A DNA stretch of 11,917 nucleotides from an uncultured Bacilli bacterium. GTDB lineage: Bacteria; Bacillota_I; Bacilli_A; RF39; UBA660. The first letter of the stretch is position 1. Every line of letters starts with the position of its first letter. Shown in pieces: positions 6,059 through 11,917 of this stretch. A program made the position numbers and the translations under genes. Under the pieces are notes generated by a model that saw only the letters and a program-made list of their open reading frames with translations, searched no databases and was not told where the DNA came from. The DNA lies in NCBI GenBank assembly GCA_949746915.1, contig CATKEA010000245.1, positions 1 through 11,917 on the forward strand. The letters are read 5' to 3'.

Positions 6059-7115
6059 AATTATTAGTTTTCCCCATCTTGGTAACTACTCTGTTCCTAT
6101 TTCATTTGTTTTAAGACACCTTACTAATTATGAGGTAAAAGCTAGTCCTCCTATTACTAAGAAAACAATTGAAATTGGTAGTAAGTATGCACCTGATTCT
6201 GCTTGTGTACCTTTTAAATATAATCTAGGTAACTTTATTGAATCTTTAGAAAATGGTGCTAATATTATTATTCAAGCAGGTGGTGGATGTAGATATGGTT
6301 ATTATAGTGAAGTACAAGAAAAAATATTAAAAGACTTGGGTTATAACTTTCAATTTATCAATTTAATTGATAGTGATCATTTAAAAGTTATGGAAGTTTA
6401 TAAGACTTTTAAAAAAATGAATAAAAAATTAAATTTTGTTAAATTTGCTTATTATGCTCTTCTTACTCTGCTTATGATAAGATATATGGATAAAATAGAT
6501 GAGATCATTAGAAGTAGAATTGGTTTTGCTTTAAATATGAAAAATTTTACAGATAATAAGAAAAAAATGTTACAAGACTTTTCTAAGACTAAAGGATTTA
6601 TTCCTCTTACAATTAAGTATTTTAAGTATAAAAAACTATTTAAAAATATTCGTATACTTAAACCAAAAGATTGTATTAAAATTGGCATAATTGGTGAACT
6701 TTATACTGCTATGGAACCATTTGCTAGTTATTTTTTAGAAATGGAACTTGCTAAAAATAATATTGAGATTAAAAGATTTACTAATTTGACTTATTTACTT
6801 TTTCAAAAGAAAAAAATGAAAAGAAAAATGTTACGTGGGATTAAGGACTATTGTACCTATACAATTGGTGCTGATGGAATGGATAATGTTTATCGATGTA
6901 AGTATTTAATAGATAAAGGATTCGATGGCATTATTCATACTAAACCTTTTGGATGTACTCCTGAGGTTGGTGCTATTCCGATAATAGAAAAGATTTGTAG
7001 TGATCATAATATGCCTGTTATTTTCTTTTCTTTTGATTCTCAAACTAGTGAGGTTGGGATAAAAACAAGATTAGAGGCTTTTTATGATATGTTAATGGTT
7101 AAGAAAGGACGATAA
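6051..7115 (+). CDS. 2-hydroxyacyl-CoA dehydratase-like Fe-S subunit (activase-associated)
   Basis: A 354-residue subunit resembling the C-terminal dehydratase-like part of the large activase-related proteins. Features are FPHLGNYSVP (7-16), ASPPITKKTIEIGSKYAPDSACVPFK with Cys52, IIQAGGGCRYGYYSEVQ with Cys80, and HTKPFGCTPEVGAIP with Cys302. These three cysteines are the likely Fe-S ligands. The C-terminus SEVGIKTRLEAFYDML matches dehydratase subunits. I chose ATG 6051 over the in-frame ATG 6033 because AAAGGAGA (6037-6043) lies between them at the proper distance. Length and motifs are intact. Relatives include 2-hydroxyglutaryl-CoA dehydratases and double-cubane-cluster proteins. With no CoA-transferase or acyl-CoA dehydrogenase nearby, a fermentative dehydratase role is not supported by context. 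It is between the DUF2229 subunit and the activase, one base from the latter. Confidence 0.75.
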   Translation: MNKIISFPHLGNYSVPISFVLRHLTNYEVKASPPITKKTIEIGSKYAPDSACVPFKYNLGNFIESLENGANIIIQAGGGCRYGYYSEVQEKILKDLGYNFQFINLIDSDHLKVMEVYKTFKKMNKKLNFVKFAYYALLTLLMIRYMDKIDEIIRSRIGFALNMKNFTDNKKKMLQDFSKTKGFIPLTIKYFKYKKLFKNIRILKPKDCIKIGIIGELYTAMEPFASYFLEMELAKNNIEIKRFTNLTYLLFQKKKMKRKMLRGIKDYCTYTIGADGMDNVYRCKYLIDKGFDGIIHTKPFGCTPEVGAIPIIEKICSDHNMPVIFFSFDSQTSEVGIKTRLEAFYDMLMVKKGR

Positions 7116-7116
7116 A

Positions 7117-8061
7117 ATGGAATACTTCTTAGGTGTAGATATTGGTAGTATCTCAACAAAAGCTGTTATTATAGATAGTAACTTAAAAATTGTTGCTAGT
7201 AGTTATTTATGGACTAAAGGAAACCCAGTTGATGCTGTTAAAAATGTTTTAAGTGAACTACAAAGTAAAATTGATGACAATGTACATATTGTTGGGGTTG
7301 GTACGACTGGTTCTGCTAGAAAACTGATTGGAGCAATGCTTAATGCTAGTGTTGTTAAAAATGAAATTACTGCACATGCAGTTGGTACTTCAACGATTTA
7401 TCCTGATGTTCGAACAATTTTAGAAATTGGTGGTCAGGATTCTAAGATTATTTTACTTAAAGATGGTATTGTTACAGATTATAATATGAATACATTATGT
7501 GCTGCTGGGACTGGTTCTTTTTTATCAAGCCAAGCCAAAAGAATCGATGTTGAAGTAGAAGATTTTGGTAAGATTGCTCTTACTAGTAAGAATCCAACTA
7601 AAATTGCTGCAAGATGTACAGTTTTTGCGGAAAGTGATTTAGTTCACAAAGCTCAAATGGGATATAAAAAAGAAGATATCATTGCTGGTTTATGTTACAG
7701 TGTTTGTAATAATTATTTATCAAATGTTGCAAAAGGAAAAAAACTGGAAGAGCCAATTATATTCCAGGGTGGTGTTAGTAAAAATATCGGAGTGCAGAAG
7801 GCTTTTCAAGATATAATTGGTAAAGATATTATCGTTGATAAAGATGGTCATTTAATGGGAGCATATGGGGTTAGTATTTTAGCGCTTAGATCTAATAAAC
7901 GAATCAATTTTGATTTTTCTATAGCTGATCAAAAATTTGAAACAAAGGGAATTACATGTAATAAATGTGGAAACAACTGTGAGATAGTTCTAGTTAAGCA
8001 GAATGATAAACTAATTGATTCATGGGGAAATCGTTGTGAAAACGGAAGTGTTTCTAGTTAA
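7117..8061 (+). CDS. Acyl-CoA dehydratase activase (BadF/BcrA/HgdC ATPase family) with four-Cys C-terminus
   Basis: A 314-residue ASKHA-fold ATPase that, as known for HgdC-type activases, uses ATP hydrolysis to push an electron from a [4Fe-4S] cluster into a partner subunit. Visible motifs are the phosphate-binding LGVDIGSISTKAV (5-17), VGVGTTGSARKL (59-70), ILEIGGQDSKI (101-111), NTLCAAGTGSFL with Cys128, AARCTVFAESD with Cys167, and FQGGVSKN (216-223). Cys128 and Cys167 correspond to the residues that hold one cluster between two monomers. The end has CNKCGNNC (281-288) plus Cys307, a four-cysteine site beyond the basic activase, probably for a second Fe-S cluster or zinc. The same Cys pattern lies after the activase part in long fused relatives. 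The preceding gene stops one base upstream, with AAGGA inside it. Oxygen lability of such proteins points to an anaerobe. Confidence 0.85.
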   Translation: MEYFLGVDIGSISTKAVIIDSNLKIVASSYLWTKGNPVDAVKNVLSELQSKIDDNVHIVGVGTTGSARKLIGAMLNASVVKNEITAHAVGTSTIYPDVRTILEIGGQDSKIILLKDGIVTDYNMNTLCAAGTGSFLSSQAKRIDVEVEDFGKIALTSKNPTKIAARCTVFAESDLVHKAQMGYKKEDIIAGLCYSVCNNYLSNVAKGKKLEEPIIFQGGVSKNIGVQKAFQDIIGKDIIVDKDGHLMGAYGVSILALRSNKRINFDFSIADQKFETKGITCNKCGNNCEIVLVKQNDKLIDSWGNRCENGSVSS

Positions 8062-8062
8062 A

Positions 8063-8088
8063 AAAAAGAAGCCATAAAGCTTCTTTTT
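8063..8088. terminator. Bidirectional terminator between convergent genes
   Basis: An inverted repeat AAAAAGAAGC (8063-8072) and GCTTCTTTTT (8079-8088) with a 6-base loop. T runs follow the stem on both strands. It lies between the plus-strand activase stop (8061) and the minus-strand surface-protein stop (8102), so it can serve both. Confidence 0.8.
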
Positions 8089-8101
8089 GCATTTTATTTT
8101 A

Positions 8102-9253
8102 CTATTCAGTAATTAATGTTCCTTTAGTAATATTAGATCCAGTACTTGCTGCAATAATACTGTCAAGTAAAGTTTCTACTTCAGCAGTATAATTAATTGT
8201 TATTGTAGCTTCTCCTGTTGCTGCACCAGTGAACATTCCATCATATGTAGTAATATTAGCATTAGTAAGTTCAAATACCAAAGTTAGATTGCTACATCCA
8301 GCAAACATATTACTTGTATTTGTTACTTTAGATAAATCAACATATTCAATTCCTTGAATTTCTGTTAATGAAGTAAATCCATTAAGTAAATTTGAACTAT
8401 CTGCGTTAGCTAAAATATTTCCATTAGCTTGAATATAAGCAGTGAATTTAGTATTATCATCTGCATTTGGAACAAGACGAGCTATTATAGAATTACTATT
8501 ATCAGATGAGATATCGAAATTTTCTGTTGCACCATCTACTTCAGAAATAGTATTTTCAAATATTATTGTTGTAATATTAGCTTTATTAGCCCAAATCTCA
8601 TTAGCATAGTCAGCTGTGATAGTTTTGATTGATGGTTTTGTTGTAACAGCTGGTACATATTCAGCTGTAATAGTTATTTTTCCAGCGAATTCAGCATTCA
8701 TAACTTCATCAATTGGTCCAGTTTCTTCATCCATCCATAGTCTTAGACTGAATTGAATACTCTCTTTACCAGCTAGCATTCCTTCATGTAACATATAAGC
8801 TGCACTTGCTTCTTCTATTACTTTTTCTTGATTTTGATGATTTTCAATTAACTTATCAATAAATACTTCTTCAGTTCCTTTTACTAGATTTGCTTTTACA
8901 TATTGATCAGCTAATATTTTAGTTCCAGTACTAACTGTTTCTAAGTTAATTACATATCTAGTATTTACATTACAAGTATTTTCAATAGTAAATTTGTAAG
9001 GAGTTAATTTTCTTCCTTCTTCATCTGCTGTTGGTGTTGCATCTGTTAATGTAATTGCATCTGTGTCATCTGTTAATGTTAAATTTAAACATCCTGTTGT
9101 AATTACGTTTGTTCCAGTTTGTGTGAACGTTAATTGCCATAAGGCAAATGATGTTCCAACTACTGCCACTACTGCAAGTACGAAAAGCAGTGTCATAATC
9201 ATTTTTCTTTTTTTACGTTTTTCTTTTGCTGTTTCAATTTCAAACTCTTCCAT
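8102..9253 (-). CDS. Membrane-anchored or secreted surface protein with camelysin/TasA-like N-terminus and BspA-like C-terminus
   Basis: The start is the second ATG (9253), not 9268, because GGAGGT lies between them, seven bases before ATG 9253. The 383-residue product begins with a charged tail (KEKRKKRK, 11-18) and a hydrophobic segment MIMTLLFVLAVVAVVGTSFALWQL (18-41). This resembles the unusual signal sequences of SipW-processed TasA/camelysin proteins; no signal peptidase gene is nearby. Residues 42-200 are a beta-rich domain with Cys55 and Cys94, perhaps a disulfide. Residues 208-345 contain ITADYANEIWANKANITTIIF and LNGFTSLTEIQGIEYVDLSK, then VTNTSNMFAGCSNLT and TTYDGMFTGA, the DUF285/BspA-type leucine-rich pattern seen on surface proteins of gut and oral bacteria. 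No LPXTG or lipobox is present. A role in surface fibres or adhesion is inferred. It is a single-gene unit. Confidence 0.75.
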   Translation of the reverse strand: MEEFEIETAKEKRKKRKMIMTLLFVLAVVAVVGTSFALWQLTFTQTGTNVITTGCLNLTLTDDTDAITLTDATPTADEEGRKLTPYKFTIENTCNVNTRYVINLETVSTGTKILADQYVKANLVKGTEEVFIDKLIENHQNQEKVIEEASAAYMLHEGMLAGKESIQFSLRLWMDEETGPIDEVMNAEFAGKITITAEYVPAVTTKPSIKTITADYANEIWANKANITTIIFENTISEVDGATENFDISSDNSNSIIARLVPNADDNTKFTAYIQANGNILANADSSNLLNGFTSLTEIQGIEYVDLSKVTNTSNMFAGCSNLTLVFELTNANITTYDGMFTGAATGEATITINYTAEVETLLDSIIAASTGSNITKGTLITE

Positions 9254-9281
9254 TCTTTCTACCTCCATATTTTACTTCTTA

Positions 9282-9311
9282 ATTATAGCATACATTATTT
9301 TGTCATTTCAA
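9282..9311 (-). promoter_or_regulatory. Sigma-A-type promoter of the surface-protein gene
   Basis: On the minus strand TTGAAA (9311-9306), 18 bases, TATAAT (9287-9282), with an extended -10 (TATGC just before TATAAT). This is the strongest promoter match in the window, which fits an abundant surface protein. Confidence 0.75.
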
Positions 9312-9323
9312 TACATTTTTCGT

Positions 9324-9362
9324 AAAAAAATAACTAGCCTTTTTTAAGCACTAGTTATTTTT
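9324..9362 (-). terminator. Intrinsic terminator of the ABC-F gene
   Basis: A perfect 12-bp stem (AAAAATAACTAG at 9326-9337 and CTAGTTATTTTT at 9351-9362) with a 13-base loop. On the minus strand the stem ends in a run of T. It lies 20 bases past the ABC-F stop and before the surface-protein promoter. Confidence 0.85.
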
Positions 9363-9381
9363 GATGTTAATAATTTTTATT

Positions 9382-11007
9382 TTAATTATTTTCAATTTGT
9401 TTACTTTTTTCTCTTAATTCTTTGATCTTTTCCTCTTTAATATATTCATCATATGGAAGTCTTCTATCTATAATACCTTGTGGTAATATTTCAATAATAC
9501 GGTTAGCTATAGTAGAAATAAATTGATGATCATGTGAGGCAAATATCAATTCACCATCGTATTTGATTAGGCCATTATTTAAGGAAGTTATACTTTCTAA
9601 ATCTAAATGATTAGTTGGTTCATCTAAAATTAAAAAGTTATTAGCTTCTAACATACATCTAGATAACATGCATCTAGCTTTTTCTCCTCCAGATAAAACT
9701 GGAACATGTTTAAAAACATCTTCACCAGAAAATAACATTCTTCCAAGAAAGCCTCTTAGAATTGTTTCATCATCAATATTGTAATAATGTCCAATCCATT
9801 CCATAATGCTTTCATCTTTAGTAAAATATGCACTATTATCTTGAGGGAAATAGCTTTTAGTAACTGTTTTTCCGAAAGTGATTTCTCCACTATCTGGTTC
9901 TAATTCACCCATTAAGATTTTAAATAGGGTTGTTTTTGAGATATCATCACTTCCAACAAAAGCAATTTTATCGCCTTTTAGCATAGTAAATGATATATTA
10001 TCTAAAACTTTTTTGCCATCAACTGTTTTGGAAATATTAGTTACTGTAAGTATTTCTTTTCCTGATGGTTTTTCTGGCTTAAAGTCAATATATGGATATT
10101 TCCTAGATGATGGTACAATCTCATCTAGTTCAATTTTTTCAAGCATTTTCTTTCTTGATGTTGCTTGACGACTCTTACTAGCATTAGCAGAGAATCTAGC
10201 GATAAAGTCTTGCAATTCTTTAATTTTTTCTTCTTTTTTCTTATTAGCTTCTTTCATTTGTTTTAATGCTAATTGACTTGATTCATACCAGAAATCATAA
10301 TTTCCAATATATAGTTTTATTTTATTATAATCGATATCTGCTATGTGCGTACAAACTTTATTTAAAAAATGTCTATCGTGCGATACGACTATAACAGTAT
10401 TGTTATAATTAATTAAAAATTCTTCTAACCAATTAATAGCATCAATATCTAAGTTATTAGTAGGTTCGTCTAAAAGTAAAATATCAGGATTTCCAAATAA
10501 TGCTTGAGCAAGTAGTACTTTTACTTTTATTTTAGCTGGTAATTCTTTCATTACTGAATAATGAAGTTCTACTGGTATTCCAAGATTACTTAATAAGTTC
10601 CCTGCTTCACTTTCAGCTTCCCATCCATTAAGTTCGGCAAATTCAGCTTCTAAGTTTCCAAGTCTAATTCCATCTTCATCAGTAAATTCTGTATGAGAAT
10701 ATAACTCTTCTTTTTCTTTCATGATGGCATATAGTTTTTCATTTCCCATAATAACAGTATCCATTACAGTATTTTCATCATAAGCATAATGATCCTGCTT
10801 TAAAACAGAAAGTCTTTCACCTTTGGTAATAATTATTTCACCACTAGTTGTATCTATTTCACCAGATAAAACTTTTAGAAAGGTACTTTTACCTGCACCA
10901 TTTGCTCCAATTAACCCATAACAGTTTCCAGCAGTAAATTTAATATTTACATCTTCAAATAAGGTACGTTTACCAAAACGTAATGTTACACTTTTTGCTT
11001 GTATCAT
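9382..11007 (-). CDS. ykpA: ABC-F family ATPase (YkpA/YbiT-like)
   Basis: A soluble 541-residue protein with two ABC domains and no membrane part; the family acts on the ribosome, and its members influence translation or antibiotic protection. Domain 1 has Walker A GANGAGKST (34-42), Walker B DILLLDEPTNNLD (175-187) and H-loop VVSHDRHF. The linker (about 242-292) is Lys/Glu-rich, including SANASKSRQATSRKKMLEK, typical of the ABC-F tRNA-contacting linker. Domain 2 has signature LSGGEKARCMLSR (438-450), Walker B FLILDEPTNHLD and H-loop FASHDHQF. Two motifs deviate: the domain 1 signature region reads ELPAKIKVKVLLAQAL instead of LSGG, and the domain 2 Walker A reads GSDDISKTT. This may be subfamily variation. 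Length equals the roughly 540 residues of YkpA-type proteins. The GGAGGG site precedes ATG 11007. It is a single-gene unit. Confidence 0.9.
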   Translation of the reverse strand: MIQAKSVTLRFGKRTLFEDVNIKFTAGNCYGLIGANGAGKSTFLKVLSGEIDTTSGEIIITKGERLSVLKQDHYAYDENTVMDTVIMGNEKLYAIMKEKEELYSHTEFTDEDGIRLGNLEAEFAELNGWEAESEAGNLLSNLGIPVELHYSVMKELPAKIKVKVLLAQALFGNPDILLLDEPTNNLDIDAINWLEEFLINYNNTVIVVSHDRHFLNKVCTHIADIDYNKIKLYIGNYDFWYESSQLALKQMKEANKKKEEKIKELQDFIARFSANASKSRQATSRKKMLEKIELDEIVPSSRKYPYIDFKPEKPSGKEILTVTNISKTVDGKKVLDNISFTMLKGDKIAFVGSDDISKTTLFKILMGELEPDSGEITFGKTVTKSYFPQDNSAYFTKDESIMEWIGHYYNIDDETILRGFLGRMLFSGEDVFKHVPVLSGGEKARCMLSRCMLEANNFLILDEPTNHLDLESITSLNNGLIKYDGELIFASHDHQFISTIANRIIEILPQGIIDRRLPYDEYIKEEKIKELREKSKQIENN

Positions 11008-11031
11008 TTTTATCCCTCCAAACTATTCATT

Positions 11032-11060
11032 ATTTTACTATAGTTAAGTAAGTTAAGCAA
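11032..11060 (-). promoter_or_regulatory. Promoter of the ABC-F gene
   Basis: On the minus strand TTGCTT (11060-11055), 17 bases, TAAAAT (11037-11032), followed by GGAGGG and ATG 11007. Two imperfect 9-bp direct repeats (11042-11059) cover the spacer and -35. Confidence 0.6.
11042..11059. repeat. Tandem 9-bp direct repeat over the ABC-F promoter
   Basis: AGTTAAGTA followed directly by AGTTAAGCA on the plus strand, with a degenerate third unit AGTTTTAAA (11060-11068). It could be an operator or chance in AT-rich DNA. Confidence 0.4.
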
Positions 11061-11105
11061 GTTTTAAAGTAAAAATCTAAAATTGTACTAATAAAGTAGC
11101 AACTT

Positions 11106-11138
11106 AAAAACGATATCTTGATGATAAAATATCGTTTT
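11106..11138 (-). terminator. Intrinsic terminator of the kinase-like gene
   Basis: A 10-bp stem (AAAACGATAT at 11107-11116 and ATATCGTTTT at 11129-11138) with a 12-base loop. On the minus strand T residues follow the stem. It is 87 bases beyond the gene's stop; the DNA between (11139-11224) shows no gene or other signal. Confidence 0.7.
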
Positions 11139-11224
11139 AAAAATCACTATTATTATTTTTTATCTAAATTGTAATAGCATAAAATTTATAACTATTAATA
11201 ATTTCTTAGTTAAAGTCTATTAAA

Positions 11225-11884
11225 CTATTTTCTCAAAATGTATTGCTTAATGGTTTCACCTTCACCTAATTTCTTACTAAAACTATTGATATTACTAAAT
11301 AGATCAATCATTCTAAGTTCACTTTCTTTATCGAGAATAAGTTCATTACAAACAAGATTATGTATGCCACTTTTTACTGCAGCTATATTATCTTCTAAAA
11401 TACTACCTTTCTTTCTACGAAGTATAAATTTAACTATTTCATCTTCTTTTCCTTCTTGAAAATAGCAACTAGAATCTAATACATAAATCTTACCATTGAA
11501 AACTGTATTAAGTTTAACATCTTCCATTTTGAAGTCATTTTTACTAATTACATTGATATCTTCTATTAATTCAAATAAATTTTCTTTAAGATCTTCTTTG
11601 GTGCAATCTGTTATTTTTTTATCATTATCTAAATCAATATATGGCATTTTATAACCACAATATTTAGTAAATGTACTAAATACACTTTCTTCAGGTAAAA
11701 TTATATATTTTGTAGAAAGTGTACTTAATGTTTCATCTCTATCTTGGTTATATTTTGTTCTATAAATTTTACCATATATTTTCAATGCTTTATCTTGATA
11801 CTTATATACATTTCCTTGGATTCCACTTCCTAAGCATTGAAAAGGATTAATAATAATTATTTTATTATTTATTTTATAAATCAT
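11225..11884 (-). CDS. Protein-kinase-fold-like protein with degenerate catalytic loop
   Basis: A 219-residue cytoplasmic protein, not assigned to a named family. Its N-terminus looks like a protein kinase N-lobe: a glycine loop LGSGIQGNVYK (18-28) and ALKIYG with Lys35 at the ATP-anchoring position. A hinge-like CGYKMPYIDL follows in the middle, then LIEDINVISKNDFKMEDVKLN and GKIYVLDSSCY in the order expected of a catalytic loop and metal-binding loop. The His-Arg-Asp is absent, and DFG is replaced by LDSS. It is shorter than a typical kinase domain (about 250-280 residues). It may be a pseudokinase, a small aminoglycoside-kinase-like enzyme, or unrelated. No signal peptide or membrane helix. 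RBS AAAGGATG lies before ATG 11884. The promoter probably lies outside the window. Confidence 0.6.
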   Translation of the reverse strand: MIYKINNKIIIINPFQCLGSGIQGNVYKYQDKALKIYGKIYRTKYNQDRDETLSTLSTKYIILPEESVFSTFTKYCGYKMPYIDLDNDKKITDCTKEDLKENLFELIEDINVISKNDFKMEDVKLNTVFNGKIYVLDSSCYFQEGKEDEIVKFILRRKKGSILEDNIAAVKSGIHNLVCNELILDKESELRMIDLFSNINSFSKKLGEGETIKQYILRK

Positions 11885-11917
11885 TATCTCACATCCTTTT
11901 TACTAATGTTCTTATAG

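Noticed and set aside
6452..6688. Minus-strand open frame within the dehydratase-like gene
   Set aside because: It is antisense to a well-supported gene, has no start signal and no homology.
9254..9268. Upstream ATG at 9268 as start of the surface protein
   Set aside because: GGAGGT lies downstream of this ATG and is correctly spaced for ATG 9253.
9063..9347. Plus-strand open frame opposite the start of the surface-protein gene
   Set aside because: It covers the promoter and first third of a well-supported minus-strand gene and crosses a terminator; hydrophobic by reverse-complement effect only.
9878..10168. Plus-strand open frame opposite the ABC-F gene
   Set aside because: Antisense shadow of conserved ABC-F coding sequence, without a ribosome binding site.
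11238..11459. Plus-strand open frame opposite the kinase-like gene
   Set aside because: Antisense shadow; Ser/Leu-rich composition is typical of the complement of Glu/Lys-rich coding DNA.

Overview
The window is an AT-rich, low-GC stretch from what looks like an anaerobic Bacillota, probably a host-associated member of the Bacilli (the RF39 / Erysipelotrichales / Mollicutes-related part of the tree). The evidence is strong GGAGG-type ribosome binding sites, TATAAT-type promoters, a YlmH-type S4 protein, a YkpA/YbiT-type ABC-F protein, a BspA-like surface protein and an oxygen-sensitive 2-hydroxyacyl-CoA-dehydratase-activase type gene set. No rRNA, tRNA, CRISPR array, insertion sequence or prophage gene is recognisable. 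No gene-free stretch exceeds 300 bases; the longest is about 217 bases (11008-11224).

Region 1 (1-2290, minus strand) is a two-gene ABC exporter of the bacitracin/lantibiotic-immunity type. Its ATPase carries an N-terminal XRE helix-turn-helix and is interrupted by an in-frame TGA right after the D-loop. It overlaps a permease that runs off the left edge. Region 2 (2291-4998, minus strand) is a four-gene operon: a YlmH-like S4 RNA-binding protein, a secreted thermonuclease-like protein, a membrane-anchored thioredoxin-fold protein without the CXXC, and a small PH-domain protein. It ends in two hairpins in tandem, the second a clear intrinsic terminator.

Region 3 (5000-8100, plus strand, divergent from region 2) holds three tightly packed genes. 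They look like the separated pieces of the large 'acyl-CoA dehydratase activase-related' protein found fused in many Clostridia: a DUF2229 subunit, a dehydratase-like Fe-S subunit and the ATPase activase with a four-cysteine tail. Together they should form an ATP-driven low-potential electron-transfer system; no substrate enzyme is beside them. The 5' leader contains an inverted repeat that could mask the first ribosome binding site.

Region 4 (8062-11917, minus strand) has three separately transcribed genes: a membrane-anchored surface protein with a camelysin/TasA-like N-terminus and a BspA-like C-terminus, an ABC-F ATPase, and a protein resembling a degenerate protein kinase. Good sigma-A-type promoters or clean hairpin terminators separate them.

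The points most worth a second look are the in-frame TGA in the XRE-ABC fusion, the three-way split activase system with its leader, the kinase-like protein with a degraded catalytic loop, and the membrane thioredoxin-fold protein that has lost its redox site. I found nothing that I can defend as a wholly new system.
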